Below, one piece after another: positions 20,666 to 30,831 of a DNA stretch of 64,000 nucleotides. Each line of letters begins with the position of its first letter. Within the stretch, counting starts at the first letter, position 1. The notes beneath the pieces were generated by a model, which saw only the letters and a list, made by a program, of their open reading frames with translations, was not told the DNA's origin and did no database searches. The position numbers and the translations under genes are program-made. The DNA is from CAVQJU01 sp963754955 (GTDB lineage Bacteria; Acidobacteriota; Vicinamibacteria; Vicinamibacterales; CAVVIG01), in the NCBI GenBank assembly GCA_963754955.1, contig CAVWHY010000001.1, positions 496,001 to 560,000 of the forward strand. Reading direction: 5' to 3'.

Positions 20666-21550
20666 TCAGATGTTCGCGGAATGTTCCTGGGCGACTTTCA
20701 GAAACGCATCGGAGGCGTGCGACCGGTGCGCCTTGCGGCACACCAGCGTGACCTGCCGCTTGCGCGACACACCGGTCACCTGCACGGCCACGAGCCGCTT
20801 GCTCGCGATCTCGGTGATCGCGCAGCGTCTCGGCAGGAGCGCCACGCCGAGATTGAGCTCCACCGCGCGTTTGATGCCGTCCAGGCTGGGCAGCGCGATC
20901 ACCATGTTGAGGGCGATGTGGTGCTCTTCGAACAGTCGGAGCACGCGCTCGCGCGCCGGGGACGGATCGTTGTGGGCCACCACCGGATGGCCCGCCAGCT
21001 CCGTCATCGTCACCTGGCGGCGGCCTGCCAGTTCGTGCGACGGCGCGACAAGCAGCACGAGCTCGTCGCTGCCCACGGGGACCTCGAGCAGGCCTTCTTC
21101 CGTGGGGTGGAATGTCAGCGCACCGAAATCGAGGCTCCCCTGCTGGACTTCGACCGCGATCTGCCGCGCCGGCACACGGCGCACGTCGATGGCGATGTCG
21201 GGAAACCCCCGGCGGAAACGCCCGATCAACGGCAAGAGCGTGTGAACGGCGGCTTCGTTGGCGCCGATCAGGACGCGTCCGCGCCGCAGGTCGCGCAGCT
21301 CCCGCATGGCCGATTCGGCCTCCTCCGCCAAACGCACGAGACGTTCGCCGTAGTTCTGGAGGACCCGTCCGGCGTCGGTGAGGGTGCCGGTCTTCGAAGA
21401 GCGATCGAACAGCTGCTCGCCGAGGTCCACCTCGAGCCGGCGGACGGCCTGGCTCACCGCGGGCTGGGTGCGGTGGACCTTGGCCGCCGCTCGCGAGAAA
21501 CTACGTTCCTGGGCCACGGCCAGGAAGGTCTTCAGGGCGGCGATATCCAT
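20666..21550 (-). CDS. LysR-family transcriptional regulator
   Basis: 294 residues, intact. N-terminal winged helix-turn-helix (FLAVAQERSFSRAAAKVHRT, QPAVSQAVRRLEVDLGEQLF), then a periplasmic-binding-protein-like effector domain (RGRVLIGANEAAVHTLLPLI). It is divergent from the leuA-like gene across 71 bases, the usual arrangement for a LysR regulator and its target. The co-inducer cannot be told; regulation of the isopropylmalate synthase gene is inferred from position. Confidence 0.9.
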   Translation of the reverse strand: MDIAALKTFLAVAQERSFSRAAAKVHRTQPAVSQAVRRLEVDLGEQLFDRSSKTGTLTDAGRVLQNYGERLVRLAEEAESAMRELRDLRRGRVLIGANEAAVHTLLPLIGRFRRGFPDIAIDVRRVPARQIAVEVQQGSLDFGALTFHPTEEGLLEVPVGSDELVLLVAPSHELAGRRQVTMTELAGHPVVAHNDPSPARERVLRLFEEHHIALNMVIALPSLDGIKRAVELNLGVALLPRRCAITEIASKRLVAVQVTGVSRKRQVTLVCRKAHRSHASDAFLKVAQEHSANI

Positions 21551-21621
21551 AAATCCGTCTTATTCTATCGTAATGATTATCACTTTGACTTCTAATCTGC
21601 CGAACGCGCACACTCAGGGCC
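21551..21621. promoter_or_regulatory. AT-rich divergent promoter region, LysR gene / leuA
   Basis: A 71-base AT-rich island in otherwise GC-rich DNA. It contains TATTCTATCGTAATGATTA (short palindrome TAATGATTA), several T-N11-A matches of the LysR-box form, and a minus-strand TAGAAT hexamer close to the regulator start. Probably both promoters and the operator overlap here. No exact box can be assigned from one sequence. Confidence 0.45.
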
Positions 21622-22857
21622 ATGGCTACTGAATCCGCACGGGTCGTGATCTTCGATACCACCCTGCGGGACGGCGAGCAGGCCCCGGGCTTCTCGCTCG
21701 AGGTCCCGGCAAAGGTGCAGATGGCGCGCGCCCTGGACTCGCTCGGCGTGGACATCATTGAAGCCGGCTTCCCCATCGCCTCGCCGGCCGACGCCGAGGC
21801 CGTCGCGCAGATCGCGAAAGAGGTCCGCCGGCCCGTGATCGCCGCCCTGGCCCGATGCCGCCCGCTCGACATCGACGAGGCCGCCCGCGCCCTGGCGCCG
21901 GCAGCCCGCCGCCGCATTCACACGTTTCTCGCCACGTCCGACCTGCATCTCGAGCGCAAGCTGCGCATCACGCGCGAGGCCTGCCTGTCAGCTGTCGTCG
22001 ATGGCGTCCGCCGCGCCCGGCAGTTCACCGACGACGTCGAATTTTCAGCCGAGGACGCGACGCGCAGCGATCACGATTTCCTGTGCCGCGTCGTCGAGGC
22101 GGCCATCGAGGCTGGCGCCACGACGATCAACCTGCCTGACACGGTCGGATACACGACGCCGGACGAGACCCACGAATTCTTCGCCGAGATCATCCGTCGC
22201 GTGCCCAACTCCGATAAGGCCATCTTCAGCGCGCACTGCCACGACGATCTGGGCCTCGCCGTCGCCAACAGCCTCGCCGCGGTCACCGGCGGCGCCCGCC
22301 AGGTCGAGGTCGCAATCAACGGCATCGGCGAGCGGGCCGGCAACGCGGCGCTCGAAGAGGTCGTGATGGCGATGCGTGTGCGAAAGGATCGGCTGCCGTT
22401 TGAAACGGGCATTCAGTCCACGCGGCTTTTCGAGACGAGCCAGCTGCTCGCGAGGCTCGCCAACGAGCCCGTGCAGGCCAACAAGGCCATCGTCGGACGC
22501 AACGCGTTCGCCCACGAAGCCGGCATTCACCAGGACGGCGTCCTGAAGGACGCGCGCACGTACGAGATCATGCGGCCGCAGGACGTCGGGCAGGAGCCCG
22601 AGCAGCTGGTGCTCGGCCGTCACTCCGGGCGGCACGCGGTTCAGCGGCGCTGCGATGCGCTCGGCCTGCACGTGGCGGCTGGCGAAATCGACCAGGTCTA
22701 CCGCGCCGTCATTTCGTTCGGCGAGCACCGCAAGGTCGTCGGCGACGGCGATCTGCGCCGCATCGTCGAGCGGCTGCGCGGGAGCGGCCCCGACGCGCCC
22801 GACGATGCCAACGGCGGACACCACGTCGAACATATGGGGTACGGGCACGGGGTTTGA
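21622..22857 (+). CDS. leuA: 2-isopropylmalate synthase, short form without regulatory domain
   Basis: Condenses acetyl-CoA with 2-oxoisovalerate, the first committed step of leucine synthesis. The DRE-TIM-barrel motifs are clear: FDTTLRDGEQAPGFSL, SAHCHDDLGLAVANSLAAV, and NGIGERAGNAALEEVVMAMR, plus the flexible subdomain (AFAHEAGIHQDGVLKD). It ends at residue 411, right after the barrel and subdomains, and lacks the C-terminal LeuA dimer domain that binds leucine; the next gene starts 30 bases later. It could instead be a homocitrate or citramalate synthase, but leuC and leuD nearby favour LeuA. Confidence 0.82.
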   Translation: MATESARVVIFDTTLRDGEQAPGFSLEVPAKVQMARALDSLGVDIIEAGFPIASPADAEAVAQIAKEVRRPVIAALARCRPLDIDEAARALAPAARRRIHTFLATSDLHLERKLRITREACLSAVVDGVRRARQFTDDVEFSAEDATRSDHDFLCRVVEAAIEAGATTINLPDTVGYTTPDETHEFFAEIIRRVPNSDKAIFSAHCHDDLGLAVANSLAAVTGGARQVEVAINGIGERAGNAALEEVVMAMRVRKDRLPFETGIQSTRLFETSQLLARLANEPVQANKAIVGRNAFAHEAGIHQDGVLKDARTYEIMRPQDVGQEPEQLVLGRHSGRHAVQRRCDALGLHVAAGEIDQVYRAVISFGEHRKVVGDGDLRRIVERLRGSGPDAPDDANGGHHVEHMGYGHGV

Positions 22858-22886
22858 GAAGCTAGAAGTTAAGTTACGCTATCCCC

Positions 22887-23544
22887 GTGATCCCCCTGCG
22901 CGACGTGATTCCGTCGCGAACCGTTCCTTTCGTCACCGTTTCCATCATTCTCCTCAACGCCGCCGCCTGGATCCTCGAGATTTCGCTCGAGCCGCACGAG
23001 CTCAACCGGTTTCTGGTTGACCTGGGGCGTCGTGCCGGCCGCGTTCAGGCCCGTCACGCTCTTCACATCGATGTTCCTGCACGGCGGCTGGTCGCATGTC
23101 ATCGGTAACATGTGGTATCTGTGGATTTTCGGCGACAACATCGAGGACGAATTCGGCCACGGCCGCTTTCTTATCTTCTATCTCCTCTGCGGGCTGACGG
23201 CGGCGCTCGGGCAGATCGTCATGGAGCCGGGGTCTCTGCTGCCGACCATCGGCGCCAGCGGCGCGATCGCCGGTGTCATGGGCGCGTACTTCGTGCTCTA
23301 CCCGCGGTCGCGCGTGCTCACGCTCGTGCCGATTTTTTTCTTCAACGTGATCGAAGTGCCGGCGATTGCGCTGCTCGGGTTCTGGTTCCTGATGCAGCTC
23401 TTCAACGCGGGCGCGGTCGCCTCGATGGCGAACACCGGACAGGGCGGCGTAGCGTTTGCGGCGCACGTCGCCGGCTTCCTCGTCGGCGTGATCGGCGTGT
23501 TCGTCTTCAAAAGGCGCCAGCGATTCCGCGCGTGGGATGCATAG
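22887..23544 (+). CDS. Rhomboid-family intramembrane serine protease (one frame break)
   Basis: Cleaves transmembrane substrates within the lipid bilayer. Six hydrophobic helices, with HGGWSHVIGNMWYLWIFG (the conserved His and Asn), the nucleophile Ser in GASGAIAGVMG, and the catalytic His in FAAHVAGFLVGV. About 218 residues. An extra G near 23026 splits it. A REP-type repeat follows the stop codon. Substrates unknown. Confidence 0.88.
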
Positions 23545-23555
23545 CGCGGGATGGC

Positions 23556-23612
23556 CCGTAGCGGCCGGCTTCAGCCGGCCGGCGGACGTCCGCCTGAAGG
23601 AGGACGCTACAG
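23556..23612. repeat. REP-like element bounded by GTAGC/GCTAC
   Basis: GTAGC at the left, the palindrome GGCCGGCTTCAGCCGGCC (23563-23580), then GGCGGACGTCCGCC and GAAGGAGGACGCTAC. The outer GTAGC/GCTAC form an inverted pair. It lies between two converging genes, where it could act as a two-way terminator. Confidence 0.75.
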
Positions 23613-23615
23613 AAG

Positions 23616-24496
23616 CTACGATTTCCGCACAGCGTGGAACACGACGGGCGATCGATTGACCTGAAAGCCCCCGGGCGGCGCCACGAACCCCTGCCGGACG
23701 AGCTCGCGCCTCATCCAGCCGGTCGACGGCCACGTGGGCGTGTGGACGCCGTACATCCGCCCGCGCGCGCGAAGCGACGCCTGGTGTCCCGTGAGCTGAA
23801 GAAGAACCGAGTTCATCAGGCCGAAGGTCCGCCACGCGATCGTCCGGACGTTCCCCCGCCATTTCGCCGTTCTGATGAAATCGACGCCTTCCTGAAACGT
23901 GCCGAACGCCAGGATGAGCCGGCCGCCCCGCGCAAGCACACGCGCGAACTCGCCCAGGGCAGCACGGACGGGCACGTAATTCAACACCAGCCGGCAGAAG
24001 ACGACGTCGAACGAGCGCGACACGAACGGGAGGCTGGCTGCCGTCGCCTGTGCGACGACCGGCGGAGGGGTGGACTCGCGCTGTGCGAAGACACGCGATA
24101 GTCGAAGATACGGTTCCTCGAGCTCGATGCCGACGGCGTGCGCGCCGAGACGTCCGAAGGTCGCCAGGTGGCGGCCAAAGCTGCATCCGACGTCGAGAAG
24201 CCGCCGGCCCGCGACGAGCTCCGCGCTGACGCCCTCGGGCAGCCGCCGGCCCGAGTCGATCCAGTTGCTGTACTCCTTCGCGAAGTTCGCGAGGCGGTAG
24301 TCGTGCGTGGTCAGCCTGCACCGGCGAGGCTCGTTCGACTCAATGAGGCCGAGCGCTCTCGCCGAGACCGCCGGCGGGGACGCTTCGTCGACGTCGCGCT
24401 GCCCGTGGATTCCTGTTGGAAGTAGATATTTCTCAGCAGCCGCAGCAGGTCGTCCGCGCCCTCGCTGCGCATCGCGTGCGCAAATGTCTCGTCCAA
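23616..24496 (-). CDS. Class I SAM-dependent methyltransferase (one frame break)
   Basis: About 293 residues. The AdoMet-binding motif I is LLDVGCSFGRHLATFGRLG, followed by the acidic end of strand 2 (AVGIELEEPYL) and the motif SFDVVFCRLVLNYV. A helical N-terminus (MDETFAHAMRSEGADDLLRL) joins after an apparent frame break near 24410. A C-terminal extension (WRTFGLMNSVLLQLTGHQ) is typical of small-molecule or lipid methyltransferases. Substrate unknown. It is last in a long minus-strand cluster, 27 bases behind the C13-like gene. Confidence 0.78.
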
Positions 24497-24523
24497 GACG
24501 TGGATAGCTTAACTGATTGCCGT

Positions 24524-25480
24524 TCAGGTTTTTGAACGGAGCTCGGCAGAGATCCGTGCCAGTTCGAGCAGCAGGCGTTCGAGCTCCGCCTGGTATGCAT
24601 CGGGGGCCATCGACGAGCGCCTCGCCTTGAGCGCCTCGACCTGCGCTTCGAGCGCGGTCTGACGGGCGGCCAGCGCGCGCCGCGGCGCATCGACCGGCTC
24701 TCCGGCCGACTGCAGATACGTTCCGCGCGCGAGCGATCCATCGGCGCCCGGGCTTTGCGCCTCGCGCCCGACACCGTCGCCATCGTCGTCGATCAGCGGC
24801 CGTTCGGTCGGGAGCTGGTTGTGCTCGTCGTACCAGCGGCGGACGGCCGCGCTCGCATACGTGAACGCCTCGAGCATCGACACGCGGCCGTTCTTGTCGG
24901 CGTCGGCGCCCATTTCGGTCAGCGCCTTGACGAACCACTCCGCGAACACCGTTTCGAATTCCTGCGCGGTCGAATCCGTCGCCGTGACGACCACGCGGCC
25001 GGGAGCCGCAAGCTTTCGCATGAACGGGAAGCTGACCGATGTCGTGTCGACGAATACGAGCCGCCCGGAGACCGGCTTCAACAGATCCGCCCACTCGCTC
25101 GCGGTCATATCGGGGCCCACCAGGTTGAACTTGGCGTCGGCGTCACCCGTCAGCGTGCCGTGTCCGATGAGCAGGACGACGAGGAGATCATCCTTGGTGA
25201 GACGCGTCCGCAGATCCCGCAAGGCCCGCTGCACGTGTTCGCGGGTCGCTATTGCAACGCCGGGCTCTTCTTTCTCGGCCAGGGCGATCACATGATCGGC
25301 GGGGTACTCGAATTTGTCGCGGAGCGCGGACACGAACGACCGCCGCCAGCCGTCATATTTCTTCGCGTAGTCGTCGCCGCCTGAGGCGCCCGAAACGACG
25401 AGTGCGTAGTTGTCGCCGGCCGCCGCGGGCAGCGCGAGAAAGACCGCACACAAGGCGAGCGCGCAGCGGATGAACGTCAT
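24524..25480 (-). CDS. Secreted C13/caspase-like protein lacking the catalytic cysteine
   Basis: 318 residues, intact frame. Signal peptide MTFIRCALALCAVFLALPAA, then a caspase-haemoglobinase fold: the first strand NYALVVSGASGGD, the catalytic His strand DLLVVLLIGHGTLTGD, and the next strand RLVFVDTTSVSFPFMRKLA. In C13 and caspase enzymes the last of these reads D-x-C; here it is DTTS, so the nucleophile cysteine is missing. An EF-hand-like acidic segment (MGADADKNGRVSML) and a coiled coil end the protein. Its ATG overlaps the stop of the VWA gene. Probably a pseudo-protease. Confidence 0.75.
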   Translation of the reverse strand: MTFIRCALALCAVFLALPAAAGDNYALVVSGASGGDDYAKKYDGWRRSFVSALRDKFEYPADHVIALAEKEEPGVAIATREHVQRALRDLRTRLTKDDLLVVLLIGHGTLTGDADAKFNLVGPDMTASEWADLLKPVSGRLVFVDTTSVSFPFMRKLAAPGRVVVTATDSTAQEFETVFAEWFVKALTEMGADADKNGRVSMLEAFTYASAAVRRWYDEHNQLPTERPLIDDDGDGVGREAQSPGADGSLARGTYLQSAGEPVDAPRRALAARQTALEAQVEALKARRSSMAPDAYQAELERLLLELARISAELRSKT

Positions 25481-27705
25481 CTCAGGCCCCACCGGCGGCG
25501 CAGCGCCCACTCGACCGACAAGAGGAGGACGAGCAGGCCGAGCACCCACGATTTGTCCCACAGATCGTCCGGCACCGGCGTTGTATTCTGCTTCGCCGCC
25601 TCCTGCAGCCACACCATCAGCCGCGCCGCGTCTGCCGCGCGAACGTAGCGGCCTCCCGATTCGCGCGCGGCGCGCCGGAGGAACCCCTCGTTGAGGCGCG
25701 GATCCGCGAACTCGCGATCGGCGCCGCCGACGTAGATCCACCGATCGGATCCGCCGAGCGGCGACCCGGCGCGCCTGGCATCGGCCCGGACATGATACAG
25801 ACCGGCGCGTTCGGGACGGAACGTGGACGTGAAACGGCCGGCTTGCGCGGCGACGCGACGGAACGTCAGCGGCCGGCGCTCGCCGCCTGGCAGTTCCACG
25901 GTGGCATCGACGGCAGCATCGGCGACGGGAGCAAACGCGGCGTCGCGCGCGTCGACGTCGATTGCGACCGAATCACCGGGTTGAGGCGCATCGGGCACCG
26001 CGATAGCCACCGGATCCGGTGACGTTTCGGCGAGCCATCGCGCCGCCTGCCGCCAGAACAGCTCGTGGCTCCGATCGGTCGAGGCCGCCATCATCCGCCA
26101 GCGCCACGATGCTTCGCCGCCGAAGATCATCGAGCGTCCGCGGCCGTACTGCTGCACGGCGACAACCGGGAACACCGCGCCGCCGGAGGCAGACGAGGCC
26201 GCGAGCACGACGGCGCCCGGTCGCGCGCTGCCAAGCGGCGCCGCGGCCGCCAGCGCCGGCAGCGCCGCCCACTTCCGGCGTGTGTCCTCGCCCGACACGC
26301 CCAGCCGCATGATCGGGTGCGTCTCGCCTTCCGGCGTGACGACCAGGCCGTTGGCTGGAGCGCGATCGCCTGCGACCGTGCGAAGCGTGCCGCCGCGGCG
26401 CTCGTCGAGCTCCACCGGCAGCACCGCTTCGAGAGGCGTCCCGACCAGCCCTCGCTGCGCGAACGATCGGCCGCCGGTCACGAGCAGGCCGCCGCCGCGG
26501 TCGGACACGAAATCGGCGAGCATCGCCCACCGATCGCGCGTGAAGGCAGCGCCCTCGAGGTTCGACACGATGACCGCATCGTAGGCGTAGAGATCTTCCC
26601 GCCGGGCCGGGAAGCCTGCCGTCAGCGCGGCAGCACGGCTGCCCTCCGCCTGAATCAGAAAGGTATCGCTGCCGTTGACGTCCTTGCCCTTCCGAACGAC
26701 GGAATCGATCTCGAGCCCAGGATCCGCCGCCCAGGCCCTCCTGACGAACGTGTGCTCGAATCCCGGCGCACCCTCGATGACCAGCAGGCGGCGCTTGCGG
26801 CCGGCGGGGCTCACCATCACGCTGCGCGTGTTGTTCTCGGTGACGGCTTCTCCGTCGGCCTGGGGGATGTCCACGGTGTACACGGTCGGCTCACGCCCAT
26901 CGGGGTAGACGGTGAACCGCTGCTCGGTGGGCGACCCGTCCGCGGACGGAGTCACGCGGCGGCTTTCGAGCAGTTTGCCGCCGGCGACAACGCGCAACTG
27001 AAACGGATCGCGGCCGAACCCGCTGCTGGCGGCCGACACCTGCAGGTCAACGGACGCGTCCTCGAGCCGCTGCTCCCCCGCGGCGATCCCGAGGACTTCG
27101 CGATCGCGCAGTCCGGTCGCCGATCCGACGCCGATCGCGAACACGGGCCACGGCGATACGGCGTCGGCGGCCCGTGCCGGTGCAGCCGGCGGAGCGGTGT
27201 CGCCGCCGTCCGACAGCACGACGACGGCGGCAACGCGCTGGCCGCGAAAGCGTTCACGAACAGACGCCAGGCCGCCGGACAGGTCGCTCTGGTTCGCGCG
27301 AGCCGTCAGCGCGTCCACCGACGCCGTCTCCACGGCGTCGCCGACGGAGAGCAGCTCCGTGCGGAACTGGCGCGACAGCACGGGCAGCAGGTCGACGCGC
27401 AGCAGTGCCGCCGCGCGCGCGATCCGTGTGTCGCCGTCGGCATCGGCCACGCCCATGCTGCGCGAGACGTCCACGAGCACGGGCACGACCTGCTCGTGGT
27501 CACCGGCCGGAGGCCGCAGCGCCACGGGACGGAACAACACGAGCAGCAGCGCGATGAACGCGGCGGCGCGGAGCCCCACGAGAACGGCGCGCTGCGTCTT
27601 CGAGAGCGGCGCCAGCGGGTGGCGGTACGCGGCAAACACGGCGGCCGCCAGCGCCATCGCCGCGAGCACCGTCAGCCACCAGGGCGGGAGAGACGCGAAA
27701 TGCAT
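25477..27705 (-). CDS. VWA-domain membrane protein with glutamine-amidotransferase-like domain
   Basis: 742 residues. Two N-terminal transmembrane helices (WLTVLAAMALAAAVFAAYRH, GLRAAAFIALLLVLFRPVAL), then a von Willebrand A domain with the MIDAS motif VLVDVSRSMGVADADG. It continues with a class I glutamine-amidotransferase-like domain (KRRLLVIEGAPGFEHTFVRR; DRGGGLLVTGGRSFAQ) and ends with a transmembrane helix. The frame is continuous with the DUF4175 gene upstream, but an ATG at 27705 and a repaired stop at 27729 show two genes. Part of the MoxR/DUF58/BatA cluster; such proteins act in metal-dependent assembly or stress at the envelope (inference). Confidence 0.82.
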   Translation of the reverse strand: MHFASLPPWWLTVLAAMALAAAVFAAYRHPLAPLSKTQRAVLVGLRAAAFIALLLVLFRPVALRPPAGDHEQVVPVLVDVSRSMGVADADGDTRIARAAALLRVDLLPVLSRQFRTELLSVGDAVETASVDALTARANQSDLSGGLASVRERFRGQRVAAVVVLSDGGDTAPPAAPARAADAVSPWPVFAIGVGSATGLRDREVLGIAAGEQRLEDASVDLQVSAASSGFGRDPFQLRVVAGGKLLESRRVTPSADGSPTEQRFTVYPDGREPTVYTVDIPQADGEAVTENNTRSVMVSPAGRKRRLLVIEGAPGFEHTFVRRAWAADPGLEIDSVVRKGKDVNGSDTFLIQAEGSRAAALTAGFPARREDLYAYDAVIVSNLEGAAFTRDRWAMLADFVSDRGGGLLVTGGRSFAQRGLVGTPLEAVLPVELDERRGGTLRTVAGDRAPANGLVVTPEGETHPIMRLGVSGEDTRRKWAALPALAAAAPLGSARPGAVVLAASSASGGAVFPVVAVQQYGRGRSMIFGGEASWRWRMMAASTDRSHELFWRQAARWLAETSPDPVAIAVPDAPQPGDSVAIDVDARDAAFAPVADAAVDATVELPGGERRPLTFRRVAAQAGRFTSTFRPERAGLYHVRADARRAGSPLGGSDRWIYVGGADREFADPRLNEGFLRRAARESGGRYVRAADAARLMVWLQEAAKQNTTPVPDDLWDKSWVLGLLVLLLSVEWALRRRWGLR

Positions 27706-27728
27706 CGAAAGGGCCGACCGCGGTGCGG

Positions 27729-30700
27729 TCAGGGCTGCTTGCGGTTCCCCAGCGCCTTGAAGTACCTGGTCCACCTGCAGCTGGTAGCCGGCCGGGGCTT
27801 TGTCGTTGACGCCGGCGGCCGGACGGCCGGATGCATCTTTTTCCTGCAGCCTGCCCGACAACGAGGACTCCGCGCGGTCCAGCGCGCGCGTGGCCTCGGC
27901 GCTGAGCGCCTGCCAGCGCGCCAGGTCCTGCTTGAACGCTTCGGTGCCGGGCGAGGAGAAGACCATACCCGCGCCCTCGAACGTAAAGCCCGCGCCGCCA
28001 CTGGCGAAGCTCGGATCCTGCCGGCGCAGCTCGTCCAGAAGTTGTCGCGTCCGTTCGAGCTCGCGCGCGGCCTGCTCGCGGAGCCGCGTGATCTCGTCGC
28101 CGCGGCCGCCCGGCCCCGGCTCGCGCCGGTCGTCGGTCTTTCCCGTCTGGTTTGGCGCCTTCTGACCGTTCGGCGTATTCCTGCCGGACTCCTGCTGGCC
28201 GAGCTTCTCGAGCTCGCGTGTCAGGCGCTCGATGTTCTCGCGCAGCTGCTGCGCGCGACCGCGCTGCTCGGAGATCGCCCGCGACTCGGCGTCGCGCCGG
28301 GTGCCCGAGCCTGCCGCGTCACGCTGGGGATCGCCGGGCTTCTTCTGCTGGCCCTCGCTCCCCGCGCGGAGGTGCTGTTCGAGCGACTTCAACTTCTCGA
28401 GGGCCCGGCTGCCGCCGGCGCCAGTCTGCGCGGAGTCGCGGCGGCGCAGATCGTTCGTGGCGCTGCGCATGTCGTTGGAAATGTCGCGCAGCTGTCGCGC
28501 GGTCTGCTCGCTTCCAGACGAGGACCCGGCCGGCGACCCCGCCCCGTTCTGCTGGCCCGACTCGAGCTTCGACATGCGGCGCGCCAGTTCCTCCGCCTGC
28601 TGCCGCAGCTCGGCCTGCTCACGGGTCAGCTTCTCGAGCTGCCGCGCCATCTCCGCCTCGTCCAGGCGCTGGCGCGCGAGGTCCTGCTGCCGCTTGAGCA
28701 TCTCGTCCTGCCGCCGTGCGAGCTCGGCGATTTTCTCGATGGCGTCCCGGTTCTCGCGGTTCTGCCCGCCAGAGGGCTGGCGTGTTTCGTACCGCGTCTC
28801 CTGCAGCCGTTGCAGCTCCTTGTCGAACAGCGCCGAAACGTCGTAGTTCCGGTTGTTGTTGCCGGGACCGCCCTGCGCCGATTGCTGTCTCGACACCTGC
28901 CGCTTCTTCACCAGCGCTTGCGCCTCGAGGAGCGAGTTCAGCGCCTGCATCTCCGCCGGAAGCGCAGTCGCGGTCTTCAACGCGTCCAGCGACACGATAG
29001 CGCGTCCCATCGCTTCGACCGCCGCCGTCATCGCGTCTTCCTCGGGCATCGGCTGGCCGGCGGCATCGCCCCTGCCCTGCAGCCGGCGGCGTGGATCGCG
29101 CATTGTCGATTCGCGAAGGGAGCTCGCCGTCTCCTCGGTACGGGTCTTGAGATCCGCTTCGGTGCGGCTGACTGCGCGGATATCGGCCGGCGATTGCGCT
29201 CCGCTGGCGTTCTGGCCGCGCCGATCGAGTTTCCACGTCGCGACGACAACCTGCTTCTGCGCGTTGACGAGATCGTCGATCGAGCCGTTGTAGCCGCCGC
29301 CCGCCATCGACTGGCTCTGTGCGAGCGAAAATTCCTGCTCGAACGGCCTGACTTCCAGGAAAAAGATGTCACTGCGTCCTTCGTTCGAGCGGGTACCGCG
29401 CGTGACGTCGCGAGCGCGCACGTAGTAGGAGATGAAGTCGCCAGGGTGAACGTCGAGGTCCTCGAGATAGAGCGTATGCCGTGCGGTGACGCTCGTGCCG
29501 CGGCGCGGCACGTCGAGGGGGATCACGCGTTCGGACTGCCCGCGAACGGCGTACACCAGATCCATGCGCTCGATGCCATAATCGTCCTCCGCCTGCGCCT
29601 CGATATCCACTTCTTCGAGCCGCGTGACGGATCGGTCGCTCGCGGGCTTCACCACGTGCACGTCCGGCGGCCTGTCTTCTATCGCTCGAATGAAGTATTC
29701 GGTCTGGCCCGGATCGGCCAGGCCGTCCAGATCGCGAAGCGCGACTCTGTACGCACCGTCCTCGACAACCTTCATCGCGGCGGTGAGCTGCGCCGACGAG
29801 TCCACTGACAACGCGATCGCTCGGCCGTCCGCGAACGAAAGCTGGCCGGACGCGATCGGCCGATCGGTGTGTACATGGAGCGTGATGTTGGTACCGGCCG
29901 GCGCATACACGTCGCCGCTGTCCATCTCGGTGCGCGGCGGCAGGCCCAGCGCCTGCGGGTACGAGTAGTCGACGTCGATGCGCGTGACACGAGGGGGGTG
30001 GGCGACGGTCACGCGATACACCGGCGAGGTGATCGGCCCGGCGACGACACGGTACTGATAATCGGCGACAGCCGGCGGCATCGCCAGGCGGAACCCGCCT
30101 GCCGACTCGGCCTGCATCGCGGTGCCGCGCCAGAGGTCGCCCGCGCCGACCTCGAGGCGCGCGCCGACCGGAGCGCGATTGCCGATCAGGCGCGCCTGGA
30201 TGGTGAGCGGCGCGCCCTGCCTGACTCTCGCGTTCCCGGGCACGATCTCCAGCCGCACCCTCTCGGGAAACAGCGCGAGCGAGGCCGCGTCGAGCGACTG
30301 GCGCGCGGGCTCGCGGGCCATCACCGCGAGGACAAGCAGCGCGATTGCGGCCGCACCCGCCTTGAATCCACCCGCACGGATGCGACGCCCCGGCACGACC
30401 TCGTCGACGTCGATCGCATCCACGCGGCGTGCCGCGTCCGCGACGAGCGGTCCGGCCAGCGGCGAGGGTGTGTCGCGCTGGACGATGTCGACGGCCGTCG
30501 CGAGACGGTCGTCGAGCGCCGGCACCTGCTCTTCGACGAAGCGGGCGAGCTGCGCGTCGGTCGGCGCGCCGCGAAGGGGCAGCAGCCCCCAGGCCAACGC
30601 CACCGCGGCCAGCACGAGCACGACGCCGAGCAGGCTGGTGAGTGCGATCGGCGATCGGCCGCCGAGCGACGCCAGCGACCACACGGTCAGCGCGACGGCG

Positions 30701-30816
30701 ACCACCGCCGACAGCCCCAGCGCCACCCGCGCGGCGGCATCGAGCGCGGACAACGCCCGCAGCCGCGCGCGGACGCGCTGCAGGAATCGGCCGATCGGTT
30801 CGTACTGACGGTCCAT
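27729..30816 (-). CDS. DUF4175-type membrane protein with long coiled-coil region (one frame break)
   Basis: About 1030 residues. Two N-terminal transmembrane helices (VALGLSAVVAVALTVWSLAS; LGVVLVLAAVALAWGLLPLR), a beta-rich middle, and a long Gln/Glu/Arg-rich coiled coil (EMARQLEKLTREQAELRQQA, RGRAQQLRENIERLTRELEK). Removing one G near 27762 changes VLQGAG into YFKALGNRKQP and a stop, the expected end of this family; without it the frame runs on into the next gene. Located at the inner membrane with a large periplasmic part. Function unknown; the genomic tie is to MoxR/VWA systems. Confidence 0.75.
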
Positions 30817-30831
30817 GTTCGAATTCTGCTG

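Noticed and set aside
23004..24321. Long minus-strand frame covering the rhomboid and methyltransferase region
   Set aside because: Its middle crosses a REP element and its translation in the rhomboid part is antisense to clear rhomboid motifs.
26065..29808. A 1,247-codon open frame on the plus strand
   Set aside because: It is antisense to the DUF4175 and VWA genes; its product is Arg/Ala/Gly-rich with no domain, the usual shadow of a high-GC gene.
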